A stretch of DNA of 64,000 bases from Pseudomonadota bacterium (GTDB lineage Bacteria > Pseudomonadota > Alphaproteobacteria > Acetobacterales > Acetobacteraceae): contig JAJZVV010000001.1 in NCBI GenBank assembly GCA_021845595.1, positions 372,001 through 436,000 of the forward strand, read 5' to 3'. Shown piece by piece: positions 17,470 to 26,889 of this stretch. Each line of letters opens with the position of its first letter. Within the stretch, counting starts at the first letter, position 1. The notes beneath the pieces are model-generated. The model was given only the letters and a program-made list of their open reading frames with translations. It made no database searches and was not told where the DNA came from. The translations under genes and the position numbers were made by a program.

Positions 17470-18315
17470 ATGCCCGAACATCCCGTCGCCGCAATTTCGC
17501 CTGCCAAGGGCGCGCTGATGCAGGGCAAGCGCGGCCTGATCATGGGAGTGGCGAACGAGCGCTCGCTGGCCTGGGGAATCGCCGCCGCGCTCGCCTCCCA
17601 GGGGGCGGAGCTCGCCTTCACCTACCTAGGCGAGGCGCTCGAGCGCCGGGTCCGCCCGCTCGCCGCCAGCGTCGGCGCCACCGCCCTCTATCCGTGCGAC
17701 GTCGGCGATGACGCCGGCATCGACGCCGCCTTCGCCGCCCTCGCCGAGACCTGGCCGCGCATCGACTTCCTGGTCCACGCCATCGGCTATGCGGACAAAT
17801 CCTATCTGCGTGGGCGCTACATCGACACCCCGCGCGCCGCCTTCCTCCAGGCGCTGGACATCTCCTGCTACAGCTTCGCCGCCGTCGCGCGCCGCGCCGC
17901 GGCGATGATGCCGGACGGCGGCAGCCTGCTCACCCTCTCCTATCTCGGCGCCGAGCGGGTGATGCCGCACTACAACGTCATGGGCGTGGCCAAGGCGGCG
18001 CTCGAAGCCTCGGTGCGCTACATCGCCGCCGATCTCGGCGCCGCCCGGATTCGCGTGAACGCCATCAGCGCCGGGCCGATCCGCACGCTCGCCGCATCCG
18101 GGATCGGGGATTTCCGGTATATCCTGCGATGGAACCAGCTCAACGCCCCGCTCGAGCGCAACGTCACCATCGAGGAGGTCGGCGGCGCCGGGCTCTACCT
18201 GCTTTCGGACCTGGCCTCCGGGGTCACCGGCGAGGTGCATCACGTCGATTGCGGCTATCACCTGGTCGGCATGAAGAACCCGAACGCGCCCGATATCGCC
18301 GTCGTCTCGGACTGA
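17470..18315 (+). CDS. fabI: Enoyl-[acyl-carrier-protein] reductase (NADH)
   Basis: 281 residues of the divergent SDR family. [34 protein letters not shown] is the FabI-type dinucleotide-binding region. The catalytic pair lies in [23 protein letters not shown] (Tyr-x6-Lys in YNVMGVAK). [14 protein letters not shown] is the substrate-loop region. It reduces trans-2-enoyl-ACP in the last step of fatty acid elongation and is the classic triclosan/diazaborine target family. ATG 17470 is chosen with GAGGA upstream; the internal ATG at 17518 (MQGKRGLI) would give a protein nearer 265 residues and is also possible. aroC follows 14 bases downstream. Confidence 0.95.
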   Translation: MPEHPVAAISPAKGALMQGKRGLIMGVANERSLAWGIAAALASQGAELAFTYLGEALERRVRPLAASVGATALYPCDVGDDAGIDAAFAALAETWPRIDFLVHAIGYADKSYLRGRYIDTPRAAFLQALDISCYSFAAVARRAAAMMPDGGSLLTLSYLGAERVMPHYNVMGVAKAALEASVRYIAADLGAARIRVNAISAGPIRTLAASGIGDFRYILRWNQLNAPLERNVTIEEVGGAGLYLLSDLASGVTGEVHHVDCGYHLVGMKNPNAPDIAVVSD

Positions 18316-18329
18316 GGCTGCCGGGTTCG

Positions 18330-19433
18330 ATGTCGCACAACAGCTTCGGCCACCTGTTCCGCGTCACCACCTGGGGCGAGAGCCACGGGCCGGCGATCGG
18401 CTGCGTCGTCGATGGCTGCCCGCCGCGCATCCCGCTCACCGAGGCCGACATCCAGCCGTTCCTCGACCGCCGCCGCCCGGGCCAGTCGCGCTTCACGACC
18501 CAGCGCCAGGAAGCCGACCAGGTGCGCATTCTCTCGGGCGTCTTCGACGGCCAGACCACGGGCACGCCGATCGCGCTCGTGATCGAGAACACCGACCAGC
18601 GCTCGCGCGATTACGACGAGGTCGCGGCGCGCTTCCGCCCGGGCCATGCCGACCTCACCTATGAGCTGAAATACGGCATCCGCGACTGGCGCGGCGGCGG
18701 GCGCGCCTCGGCTCGCGAAACGGCGATGCGCGTCGCCGCCGGGGCGATCGCGCGCAAGGTGCTGGGCGAGGGCGTGGTGATCCGCGGCGCGCTGGTCCAG
18801 CTCGGCCCGCACCGCATCGACCGCACCCGGTTCGACTGGGCGGAGACCGGGCGCAACCCGTTCTTCTGCCCCGATCCGCTCGCCGCGGCGGCGTGGGAGA
18901 CCTATCTCGGCGCCGTGCGCAAGGCCGGCTCCTCGGTGGGCGCGGTCATCGAGGTCGCGGCCGAGGGCGTGCCGCCCGGGCTCGGCGCGCCGATCTATGC
19001 CAAGCTGGACGCCGATCTCGCCCAGGCGCTGATGAGCATCAACGCCGTCAAGGGCGTCGAGATCGGCGACGGATTCGCCGCCGCGGCGCTGTCGGGCGAG
19101 GAGAATGCCGACGAAATGCGCATGGCGGACGGCCAGGTCCGGTTCACCGCCAACCACGCCGGCGGCATCCTCGGCGGCATCGCCACCGGCCAGCCGATCC
19201 TCGCCCGGTTCGCCGTCAAGCCGACCAGCTCGATCCTCACCCCGCGCCGGTCCGTCGACCGGTCGGGCCGGGAGGTGGACGTGACGACGAAAGGCCGGCA
19301 CGATCCTTGCGTGGGGATCCGCGCCGTGCCGGTGGGCGAGGCGATGATGGCGCTGGTCCTGGCCGATCATCTGCTGCGGCACCGGGCGCAGAACCCGGAC
19401 GCGCCGATGACGACGAGGCTGCCGCGCAACTGA
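18330..19433 (+). CDS. aroC: Chorismate synthase
   Basis: 367 residues, normal length. It has all three family signatures: [25 protein letters not shown] at the N-terminus, [20 protein letters not shown] in the middle, and [27 protein letters not shown] near the end. It makes chorismate from EPSP using reduced FMN, the last shikimate-pathway step. The start at 18330 gives the conserved [12 protein letters not shown]-terminus. Co-directional with fabI at a short distance, probably one operon. Confidence 0.97.
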   Translation: MSHNSFGHLFRVTTWGESHGPAIGCVVDGCPPRIPLTEADIQPFLDRRRPGQSRFTTQRQEADQVRILSGVFDGQTTGTPIALVIENTDQRSRDYDEVAARFRPGHADLTYELKYGIRDWRGGGRASARETAMRVAAGAIARKVLGEGVVIRGALVQLGPHRIDRTRFDWAETGRNPFFCPDPLAAAAWETYLGAVRKAGSSVGAVIEVAAEGVPPGLGAPIYAKLDADLAQALMSINAVKGVEIGDGFAAAALSGEENADEMRMADGQVRFTANHAGGILGGIATGQPILARFAVKPTSSILTPRRSVDRSGREVDVTTKGRHDPCVGIRAVPVGEAMMALVLADHLLRHRAQNPDAPMTTRLPRN

Positions 19434-19467
19434 GCGTGCCGGGAGCGATGAGCGAAGGGGCATTGGA

Positions 19468-20679
19468 ATGGGACGGGCGATCGAAGCCGTACCGGCGGTG
19501 GGCGCGATCGAGGGGTTCGTCGCGCTGGTCGGTCTGGGACCATGGGCCGCACGGATCAGCGAGCTGGAGGCGCGGATCGCCGGTGGTTCCCGCTTGGCCC
19601 GCGCCGTGCAGCAGCGCCACGCACTCGAGCTCGCCATCGACCGCCTGCGGCGAACCGCCGACCGCGCCCTGACCCGCGGCGAGCGCCAGCTCACCGCCCT
19701 CGCCGGCGCGCTGGCCAGCGTCGCCGACGGCCTCGGCCCGGCCGGACGGGACCGGTTGCGCGCGGCGCTGCGGGCGGCGCTCGACAACGACCACTCGCTG
19801 GTGCCGATCTTCCATCTCGCCCGCACAGCCGAGCTGCAGCGCGCGCGGGGCTTTTCAGTCTCCCATGCCGGCCTCGCCGAGGCCGCGCCCTTCGACCTCA
19901 TGATCGAGCGCGACGGCAGCGCCGCGGAGATCATCTGCGAGGTGGTATCCGCCGAGGATGGGCGGGACGTGCATCGCGGCGCCTGGTTCCGGCTGGTGGA
20001 TCGCATCGACCCGGACCTGCAGACCTGGCTGGCCGCGCATCCCGGCCGCTATCTGCTGAAGATGACCCTGCCCCAGGGGCTGCGCGCCGAACCCGGCGAG
20101 GAGCCGGCGACGCTCGCCGCCCTGCAGGGGCGCATCCGCCAGATGCTCGAAACCCAGCGCCGCGCCGACCATGACGAGGCGGCGGTGCTGCGGCTCGACC
20201 CGCTGCTGCTCGCCGGCGCGCAGGCCGACGAGAACGGACTGCTCTCCAGTCTGCGCCGGCAATTCGGCCCGGAAGCGCATCTCGCCGTCACCGCTGCTGG
20301 CGGCGGCGTGTTCGTCATGGCGGCGCGGGCCGGGCGGGTCAACGAGGTCGCCGTCGCCGTCCGCCGCCGCATGGCCGCCATCGCCCCGACGCGGCTGACC
20401 GGATCGCGGCCAGGAATTCTGGCCATGTTCGTCGAGGACGTCGATCGCACCGAATGGCGCGGCCTGCGTGAGCGGCTGGAGCTGGAGGGGGAGGCGCGGC
20501 AATTCCTCACCTATCCCGAGGCCCGCCCGGTGGTGGCGGTGAGCTGCAGCTCCCGCTTCGAGCTGCTCGGCGCCGCCGACCCGGACGCCGCCCCGGAGGG
20601 CGAGCTGCGCTTCCGCAACCCGTCCCACCCGGCGGCGCGCGCACCCGCGCTCGCGGCCTCGATCCTCTCCTCGCCCTGA
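19468..20679 (+). CDS. Uncharacterised protein, 403 residues
   Basis: I do not recognise the family. Codon use is typical of the neighbours and AAGGGG lies 8 bases before the ATG, so it is a real gene. No signal peptide or membrane helix is evident, suggesting a cytoplasmic protein. Residues ~20-100 are Arg/Leu/Ala-rich helices. Residues ~125-200 are the most structured-looking part: SHAGLAEAAPFDLMIERDGSAAEIICEVVSAEDGR, then RLVDRIDPDLQTWLAAHPGRYLLKMTLPQGL. The alternation of acidic residues on predicted strands (FDL, EIICEV) faintly resembles a restriction-endonuclease-like core, but no clear D-E-x-K is present. It follows aroC by 34 bases. Confidence 0.75.
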   Translation: MGRAIEAVPAVGAIEGFVALVGLGPWAARISELEARIAGGSRLARAVQQRHALELAIDRLRRTADRALTRGERQLTALAGALASVADGLGPAGRDRLRAALRAALDNDHSLVPIFHLARTAELQRARGFSVSHAGLAEAAPFDLMIERDGSAAEIICEVVSAEDGRDVHRGAWFRLVDRIDPDLQTWLAAHPGRYLLKMTLPQGLRAEPGEEPATLAALQGRIRQMLETQRRADHDEAAVLRLDPLLLAGAQADENGLLSSLRRQFGPEAHLAVTAAGGGVFVMAARAGRVNEVAVAVRRRMAAIAPTRLTGSRPGILAMFVEDVDRTEWRGLRERLELEGEARQFLTYPEARPVVAVSCSSRFELLGAADPDAAPEGELRFRNPSHPAARAPALAASILSSP

Positions 20680-20768
20680 TCCGCCCGGATTCCGCCCTGC
20701 CCTCGCCATGTTCGGCGGCTTGCATGGGGCTTCCCGATGTATGCCGCCAGACCCGAAGGGGCAGGCCG

Positions 20769-20918
20769 ATGACCGACCGCGAATACACGCTGAAGCTCGA
20801 TGAGCTGGACCATTTGCTGAACGACCCGGACGTGCCGATGCAGCCGGCGCGGGTCTGGTCGCTGCTGGCCGAGATCGCCGGCGAGGACCGCGGGACGGAA
20901 CCCGCGACGCCGCACTGA
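20769..20918 (+). CDS. Small conserved-looking protein, 49 residues
   Basis: MTDREYTLKLDELDHLLNDP starts an acidic, soluble 49-residue protein predicted to form two helices (DELDHLLNDP and PARVWSLLAEIAGE). AAGGGG lies about 10 bases upstream of the ATG. It is shorter than most gene callers' confident range, but the codon-position bias (high GC at third positions) and clean start/stop spacing support it. Function unknown. It is convergent with the MFS gene 7 bases away. Confidence 0.6.
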   Translation: MTDREYTLKLDELDHLLNDPDVPMQPARVWSLLAEIAGEDRGTEPATPH

Positions 20919-20925
20919 GCGACCG

Positions 20926-22119
20926 TCAGGAGCGGCGTCGGCCGCCCAGCAGGAGGGCGGCGCCGGCGAGCAGCCCGCCGGTGGCGGCCACAAGACCCCA
21001 TCCGCCGCGCGCCCAGGCCATGCTCGCCACCAGCGAGCCGAACGCGCCGCCAAGGAACATCGTCACCATGAACACGGTGTTGACCCGGCCGGTGGCCTGC
21101 GGGCGCAGCGCGAAAATCACCGTCTGGTTGGCAATCAGCGTCATCTGCACGCCGAGATCGAGCAGCACCACACCGAAGATCAGCCCGGCCAGGCCGGGGG
21201 CCAGACCGAGAACAGCCCATGCGGCCAGCGAAGCCATGGTGCCGAGCGCGATCACACCGTACGGCCCGCGCCCATCGGCGGTGCGCCCCGCCAGCGGCGC
21301 GGCCAGCGCGCCGACCGCGCCGGCGAACCCGAAGAGGCCCGCGGCGAAGCTGCCGAACGCGAAGGGCGGGGTCTGCAGACGCAGCGCCAGGATCGACCAG
21401 AAGGCGCTGAAGCTGCCGAACAAGGCCGCCTGGATCAGCGCCGCGCGGCGCAGGGCCGGTTCCTCGCGCACCAGGGCGAGCAGCGACAGCAGCAGCCGGC
21501 GGTAGGGCAAGGATCCCGGCGGGGCAGACCGGGAGGGCAAGGCGCGCGCCAGCACCGCCGCGACCGTCACCGCCAGACCCGCACCCAGCCAGAACACCGC
21601 GCGCCAGCCGGCCGCGGCGGCAATCGCGCCGCTGACCACCCGGGCCAGGAGAATCCCCAGCAACAGCCCGCTCATCACCGTGCCCACGGTCGCCCCGCGC
21701 CGCTCCGGCGACGCCATTTCCGCCGCGAGCGGCACGATCTGGTGCACCAGCGCACTGCCCAGGCCGACGGCCACCGACGCCAAGACCAGCGTCGCCGCGC
21801 CTGGCGCCAGCGCCGCGGCCACGAGCGCGACCGCCAGGCCGGCCGATTGCGCCAGAATCAGGCGCCGCCGATCCATCTGATCGCCGAGCGGGACCAGCAG
21901 CAGCAGGCCCAAGCCGAAGCCGAGCTGGGTCGCCGTCGGGATCAGACCCACCGCGGAGGGGCTGACGGCGAGGTCAGCGGCGATCGCGCCGAGCATCGGC
22001 TGATTGTAGTAGAGATTGGCCACCGTCGCGCCGACGCTGACGGCCATGACGAGAACAAGCGCGCGCGTGAGCGGCGGCGCGGGGGCAAGGCCCGCAGGCG
22101 GCGGCGTGAAGTCGGGCAT
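20926..22119 (-). CDS. MFS transporter (drug-efflux type)
   Basis: 397 residues with about twelve membrane helices. The loop-2/3 signature is present as LGDQMDRRRLILAQSAG, and NLYYNQPMLGAIAADLAVSPSAVGLIPTATQLGFGLGLLLLVPLGD is typical of the YnfM/arabinose-polymer-like subfamily of proton-driven exporters. Substrate unknown. ATG 22119 (MPDFTPPP) is chosen because it places the first helix about 25 residues in; the longer ORF upstream is not family-like. Divergent from rmuC with an 86-base gap that must hold both promoters. Confidence 0.88.
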   Translation of the reverse strand: MPDFTPPPAGLAPAPPLTRALVLVMAVSVGATVANLYYNQPMLGAIAADLAVSPSAVGLIPTATQLGFGLGLLLLVPLGDQMDRRRLILAQSAGLAVALVAAALAPGAATLVLASVAVGLGSALVHQIVPLAAEMASPERRGATVGTVMSGLLLGILLARVVSGAIAAAAGWRAVFWLGAGLAVTVAAVLARALPSRSAPPGSLPYRRLLLSLLALVREEPALRRAALIQAALFGSFSAFWSILALRLQTPPFAFGSFAAGLFGFAGAVGALAAPLAGRTADGRGPYGVIALGTMASLAAWAVLGLAPGLAGLIFGVVLLDLGVQMTLIANQTVIFALRPQATGRVNTVFMVTMFLGGAFGSLVASMAWARGGWGLVAATGGLLAGAALLLGGRRRS

Positions 22120-22205
22120 GACGGGTGCTAAGCGTGGATGTTGAGCCTTCCCTATAGCGTCCGCACACGCCGCGGGGCGGCACCTCACCGGAATGGGAGA
22201 CATGC

Positions 22206-23492
22206 GTGAGCCTCGCCCTGCTTGGCACTGCCGCGGCCCTGGTCGCCGCCATCGCCGCCGTGCTCGCCGCCGTCCTGCCGCTGGCCCGGTTCGCCGCGCT
22301 GGAGCGCGCGATCCAGGAGCTGCGGCTGGCGACCGAGCAGGTGCGCGCCGGGCAGCGTAGCGAGACCGAGACGTTGCGCGGCGTCATCGAGGCAAGCCAG
22401 TCCGCGCTGCGGCGCGAGCTCACCGGCCCTCTGGATGCGCTGCACGAACGGCTCGGCCGCAACCACGCGGCGCTCATCGGCGACCTCGGCGCGGCGCAGG
22501 AGCGGAGCCACGCCCTGCTCGAAACCAAGCTGCGCGAACTGCGCGAGGGCAACGAACAGAAGCTGGCCGAGATCCAGCGCAGCGTGAACGAGCAGCTGCA
22601 TCAGGCGGTCGAGCAGCAGATGACGGCGAGCTTCACCCGCGTCGCCGACCAGTTCGCGCAGGTGCAGAAGGCGATGGGCGACGTCCAGGCGGTGACGGCG
22701 CAGATCGGCGACATCAAGCGGCTGTTTGCCAATGTGAAGACGCGCGGCGGCTGGGGCGAGACCCAGCTGCGCGCCCTGCTCGACGACGTGCTGCCGGCCG
22801 GCGCCTACGAGACCAACAAGCGCCTCACCGAGACCAGCGCCGAGGCCGTGGAGTTCGCCGTGGTCATGCCGGCGCGCGGCGCGGACAAGGTCTATCTGCC
22901 GATCGATGCCAAATTCCCGGTCGAGGACTATGAGCGCCTGCTGACCGCCGCCGAGGCCGGCGACATCGAGGCCGAGCGCGCTGCCCGCGCAGCGCTGGCG
23001 CGGCGGGTGCGCGAGGAGGCGAAGAAGATCCAGGCCAAATACATCGTGCCGCCGGTGACGATGGAGTTCGCAGTCATGTATCTCGCCACCGACGGGCTCT
23101 ACACCGAGATCGCGCGCGTGCCGGGGCTGATCGACGAGATCGGCCGGCAGAACCGCGTCCTCGTCCTCGGCCCGAGCCTGGCACCGGCGCTGCTGCGCAC
23201 CATCCATCTCGGCCATCTCACCCTGGCGCTGGAGCAGAAGGCGGACGAGGTCCGCTCCCTCCTCGGCGCGGCGCGCGAGGAGATGGGCAGGATGGACGAG
23301 GTGCTCGGCAAGCTCGCCAAGCAGGCCGGCACGTTCAGCAACACGATCGAGACCGCCCGGCGCCGCACGCGCGCCATCGGGCGCAAGCTGCGCGGGGTGG
23401 AGGCGGTGGCGCCGCAGGACGCCGAGCGGCTGCTCGGGCTCGATGGCGACGAATTCGACCTCGACGGGGACACAGCCGACGCGCCGCCCTGA
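22206..23492 (+). CDS. rmuC: DNA recombination protein RmuC
   Basis: 428 residues with a GTG start at 22206. An N-terminal membrane anchor (LALLGTAAALVAAIAAVLAAVL) is followed by a long coiled coil (residues ~30-150). The RmuC domain contains DIKRLFANVKTRGGWGETQL, DAKFPVEDYERLL, PPVTMEFAVMYLATDGLYTE and VLGPSLAPALL. RmuC limits recombination at inverted repeats in E. coli and has a nuclease-like fold. It ends three bases before the convergent CoA-transferase stop. Confidence 0.95.
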   Translation: MSLALLGTAAALVAAIAAVLAAVLPLARFAALERAIQELRLATEQVRAGQRSETETLRGVIEASQSALRRELTGPLDALHERLGRNHAALIGDLGAAQERSHALLETKLRELREGNEQKLAEIQRSVNEQLHQAVEQQMTASFTRVADQFAQVQKAMGDVQAVTAQIGDIKRLFANVKTRGGWGETQLRALLDDVLPAGAYETNKRLTETSAEAVEFAVVMPARGADKVYLPIDAKFPVEDYERLLTAAEAGDIEAERAARAALARRVREEAKKIQAKYIVPPVTMEFAVMYLATDGLYTEIARVPGLIDEIGRQNRVLVLGPSLAPALLRTIHLGHLTLALEQKADEVRSLLGAAREEMGRMDEVLGKLAKQAGTFSNTIETARRRTRAIGRKLRGVEAVAPQDAERLLGLDGDEFDLDGDTADAPP

Positions 23493-23495
23493 GCC

Positions 23496-24980
23496 TCAAG
23501 CCCAGGACGCCGGGTGGGTGCCGAGCGGCACCGGCGGCCGATCCCAGCGCGCCGGCGTGAGCGCCATCGCCGCCGGCGGACGGATCAGCTCCAGAGCGCC
23601 GAAGGGCGATTGCATCGCCACCATGCAATCGGCGAACGCCTCCGCCGCCGGGGCCGGCCGCGCGAGCCCATCCGGCATGCGCCCCAGCCCGCGCAGCCAG
23701 CGCGCCGTGGCAGCGAGCGAGACGCGGACATCCCAGGAGCCGCCCTCGGTGGCGCGGCGATGCAGCGCGGCCAGGGCGCCGAACGCCATGAGATAGCCCG
23801 AGGCATGATCGAGGGCCTGCACCGGCAACGGACGCGGCTTCGATTCGCCGGCCGCCTCGGCCTCCGCGGCGTTGAACCCGCTCGCGGTCTGCACCAGCGA
23901 GTCGAAGCCGCGCCGGTCACGCCACGGTCCCTCCTCGCCATAGGCCGAGAGCGAGACGGTGACGATGCCCGGGCTGACGCGCGCCGCCTCCGCAGGGCCA
24001 AAGCCGAGCGCGGCCAACGCGCCGGGCCGGTAGCCCTGCACCAGAATGTCGGCCTCGGCCAGCAGCGCCACCAGGCGCCCGCGATCCGCCTCCCGGCGCA
24101 GATCGAGAAACGCCGCCCGCTTGCCCGGACCGGTATCGACCACCAACGGCGCGATCGCCGGCAGATGCGGCGCGGTGATCAGCAGCACGTCCGCGCCGTG
24201 GGAAGCGAGGGTGCGTCCACAGACCGGGCCGGCGATCACCCGTGTCAGATCGAGGACGCGCAGGCCCGCTAGCGGGCGCTCCGCGGCCGGCAAAGGACGG
24301 GCGGGCGCCGGGCCGATGCGGGTGATCCGCACCGGTTGGGCCGCCACCGCCTGGCCCTGCGCGAGCGCGTCCCACAGCGAGAACCGCCGCAGCGCCGCCA
24401 CGCACAGCCCGGCCTCGGCCGCCTCCGCCTCGAACGCCTCGGCGCCGCGCCGAGCCAGCGCCGCGGCCACCGCTTCCCGCTCGGGCGGGCAGGCGAGCAG
24501 GCGCAGCAGGCCCGCGCGATGGTGCGGGAACGCGGTGTGCAGCCGGACCCAGCCGCCGTCGCCGGTGCGGTAGAGCCCGCCCACGGCATCGTGGAAATCC
24601 GGCGCCGGACCGCCTGCGATGCGCAGCAGCCGCTCCGAGTGGAAGGCGGCCGCAGCGGCGGCGGCAGTGACGGAGACATGTTGCCGCGCGCCGCCGCGCT
24701 GGAAGAACAACTCGGCCGCGGCGAGCGCCGCGGCACCGATGGTGGCGCGCGCGGCGACATCGACGGCGAAGGACGAGGGCAGCAATGGCGGCCCCGCATC
24801 GAGCGCGGCGTAGCCCAGCGCCGCTTCCGGCAGACCCGCGTCGCGCCACAGCGCCGCTAGAGCGTGATGACCGTAGGCGGAATCGCCGGAGGTCTGAATC
24901 ACGCGATCAAACAAAGAGCTGGAGTGGGATGGCCGAGCGAAAGCGATGCCATCCCGCTCTCGGGCCGCCGCCGCAATCAT
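23496..24980 (-). CDS. CaiB/BaiF-type (family III) CoA transferase with a repeat-derived N-terminus
   Basis: 494 residues. The body shows the family III fold: LDLTRVIAGPVCGRTLASHGADVLLI, LLAEADILVQGYRPGALAALGFGP and RRGFDSLVQTASGF, where the Asp is the likely acyl-accepting residue. Residues 8-41 ([17 protein letters not shown] through GHHAL) are encoded by repeat copy B. The family-like sequence begins only at ALAALWRDAGLPEAALG. ATG 24980 overlaps the upstream stop (ATGA), which argues that it was the native start and that the element landed just downstream of it, in frame. Substrate acid unknown. Whether the added N-terminus matters is unknown. Confidence 0.85.
   Translation of the reverse strand: MIAAAARERDGIAFARPSHSSSLFDRVIQTSGDSAYGHHALAALWRDAGLPEAALGYAALDAGPPLLPSSFAVDVAARATIGAAALAAAELFFQRGGARQHVSVTAAAAAAAFHSERLLRIAGGPAPDFHDAVGGLYRTGDGGWVRLHTAFPHHRAGLLRLLACPPEREAVAAALARRGAEAFEAEAAEAGLCVAALRRFSLWDALAQGQAVAAQPVRITRIGPAPARPLPAAERPLAGLRVLDLTRVIAGPVCGRTLASHGADVLLITAPHLPAIAPLVVDTGPGKRAAFLDLRREADRGRLVALLAEADILVQGYRPGALAALGFGPAEAARVSPGIVTVSLSAYGEEGPWRDRRGFDSLVQTASGFNAAEAEAAGESKPRPLPVQALDHASGYLMAFGALAALHRRATEGGSWDVRVSLAATARWLRGLGRMPDGLARPAPAAEAFADCMVAMQSPFGALELIRPPAAMALTPARWDRPPVPLGTHPASWA
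24857..24960. repeat. Palindromic repeat element, copy B (5' end of the CoA transferase gene)
   Basis: 104 bases, inverted relative to copy A, 97/104 identical. The ends read TAGAGCG and CGCTCT, as inverted terminal sequences. Stem arms are GCGTGAT/ATCACGC (plus GACC/GGTC) and GAGCGGGATGGC/GCCATCCCACTC. GCCGC occurs at 24853-24857 and 24964-24968, 111 bases apart (37 codons). It is translated in frame in the CoA-transferase direction, the opposite reading sense from copy A. Confidence 0.9.
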
Positions 24981-26683
24981 GGCAGTCGGAGCTCCGGCAC
25001 CCGTGCCAGCAGCGCCTCGGTCAGCGGCCCCCGCCGCTGCCACAGGGAACGATACCAGGCGACGCGCGCCTCGACCTGATAGGCCAGCATCCGCCGCTCC
25101 TCCACCTGCCGCCGCGCCGTCTCCGCCGCGCGCCGCGCGCGCTCGGGCTCGGCGACGAGGGCGCGCACGACGCCCTGCAATGCGGCGCCGTCCGGCACCA
25201 GGAAACCGTTCTCGCCGTGGCGGATCGTCTCACCATACACCGTCGGGCTGGCCAGGGCGGCGACGCGGTGCGCCGCCGCTTCGAGGAACTTGAGGTCCGA
25301 CTTGCAGCGATTGAACTCGGTATCCGCGAGCGGCATGAAGCACAGCTCGGCGCGCGCGAGCATGTCGCGGTAGGCGGTGTATTCGAGCGTCGGGGCGAAG
25401 CTCTTGAACGGGCTCTCCAGGCGCTCGAACAGGCCATGGTCGTGAACGATGGCGAAGCGCAGCGCCGGCCCGAGCTCGGCGCCGAGGGCGTTGAGCGCAT
25501 CGAGATAGGGCGGCCAGTCGCGCTCGCGGTTGAGGGCGCCGAAGAACAGGGTGAGCGGGCTTCCGGGCAGGAAATTGCGCGGCTCGGCCAGGGTGCGCAC
25601 CGCGTTCGGGAAGGCGGCCAGCTCCGGATTGCGCGTCCGCAGCACCGCCGCGAGCGTCGCGGTCGTCGTCTGCACCGCGTGCACGGCGCTGAAATTATAC
25701 ATGTCCGGCCGCTGCAGCACCGGGATGAAATCCGGATGGTCGTCGAACTCGGTGACGATGACGAAGCCCCGGGCGAGCGCGGCCCGGACGGTCTGCAGCC
25801 CCTCGCCGCCGACCAGCGCCGGCCGGTGCAGGATCAGCAGCCGCGCCGCGCCGTCCGGGATCTGCGGCTGATCGCGGCCATTCCAGAGATGGACGACGAC
25901 CCCAGGCACCGAGGCGAGCGCGCGGAGCGGCTCGAGAACGCGCACCTCGCTCACCCCGCCGACCGGGGCGAGCATGGTGAGCACGAGATGCAGCGGCTCC
26001 GCCGGCGCGGTCTGCGCCCGCCAGACATATTGCAGCGCCCGCGTGCGCTCGGCGAGGTCCGCCCCGCCGACGCCGAACGCGGGGAGCGCCGGGGCGAGAT
26101 CGGCGACGAAGCGCTCGGCGCGGTCCGGCTCGAACACGCGCGGGGCGGCATCGAGCGGCGCGAGGCCGACGCCGTCCAGCAGGTCGGCCATGCCCTGACG
26201 GGTGAACCAGCGCAGATGGGTGCGGTCGAACAGACCCTGGGTCTCGTAGCGCCACCCGCCGCGCAGCAGCCGGTCGAGAAAGCTCCAGTGCTCGACATTG
26301 GGAATGCAGGCAAGTACGACCCCGTCCGGGGCCAGCGCGTCGAGATGCCGCCGCAGAACGGCCTCCGGCTGGCGCAGATGCTCCAGCACGTCGCCGTAGA
26401 TCAGGCAATCGACCCGCCCGTGCCATGCCGCCGGCAGGGGCGCGGTCTCGATGTCATCGAGCATCACCTGGTCGAGCCGGCTGGCGGCGACCCGGGCGGC
26501 GGCGGCGTCGCCCTCGATGCCGAGCAGGATCGCGCGCGGATTGAGCCGCCGATAGGCCGCGCCGAGCGCCCCGGTGCCGCAGCCGACATCGAGCACGACC
26601 CGGGCCGTCTGCGGAATGCGCTCGAGCAGGTCGGGATTCGGCGCGTCCGGATAGGGCGAGGCCGGCGAGACGGGTTCGATCAT
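24977..26683 (-). CDS. SAM methyltransferase - glycosyltransferase fusion
   Basis: 568 residues. Residues 1-~200 are a class I methyltransferase: VVLDVGCGTGALGAAYRRLNP is motif I, DCLIYGDVLEHLRQPEAVLRRHLDALAPDGVVLACIPNVEHW covers the later motifs, and the Met-13-like HLRWFT follows. Residues ~225-568 form a GT-B-like glycosyltransferase. NRERDWPPYLDALNAL resembles the start of the donor domain, and FNRCKSDLKFLEAAAHRVAALAS with GETIRHGENGFLVPDG is the usual nucleotide-sugar-binding end. Such fusions occur in surface glycan or glycoprotein modification clusters; no other glycan genes are adjacent. It is translationally coupled to the CoA transferase. Confidence 0.85.
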   Translation of the reverse strand: MIEPVSPASPYPDAPNPDLLERIPQTARVVLDVGCGTGALGAAYRRLNPRAILLGIEGDAAAARVAASRLDQVMLDDIETAPLPAAWHGRVDCLIYGDVLEHLRQPEAVLRRHLDALAPDGVVLACIPNVEHWSFLDRLLRGGWRYETQGLFDRTHLRWFTRQGMADLLDGVGLAPLDAAPRVFEPDRAERFVADLAPALPAFGVGGADLAERTRALQYVWRAQTAPAEPLHLVLTMLAPVGGVSEVRVLEPLRALASVPGVVVHLWNGRDQPQIPDGAARLLILHRPALVGGEGLQTVRAALARGFVIVTEFDDHPDFIPVLQRPDMYNFSAVHAVQTTTATLAAVLRTRNPELAAFPNAVRTLAEPRNFLPGSPLTLFFGALNRERDWPPYLDALNALGAELGPALRFAIVHDHGLFERLESPFKSFAPTLEYTAYRDMLARAELCFMPLADTEFNRCKSDLKFLEAAAHRVAALASPTVYGETIRHGENGFLVPDGAALQGVVRALVAEPERARRAAETARRQVEERRMLAYQVEARVAWYRSLWQRRGPLTEALLARVPELRLP

Positions 26684-26889
26684 CGTGCAAGGTTCCGCCG
26701 CGGGCCGCGGCCCGACATGAGGTGGTTTCGAGACCGGGGCCGAGAGGTCGGCGCCGTCCGCATGGCGCGGATTTTGCTTTCACGATACTCTGCCATGTGT
26801 CGGGCGCGACGGTGGCCGGCGCCCCGGCCCACCGCCCGCCCGGGAAGGGAGCAGAGAATGCCCATTTCTCCCGCTTGTGACCACCGGCG

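Noticed and set aside
19441-19490. Possible degenerate third copy of the palindromic element near the start of the 403-residue gene
   Set aside because: About 18 of 22 bases match one arm (TGGAATGGGACGGGCGATCG), but the opposite arm and second hairpin are missing, so chance similarity is more likely.
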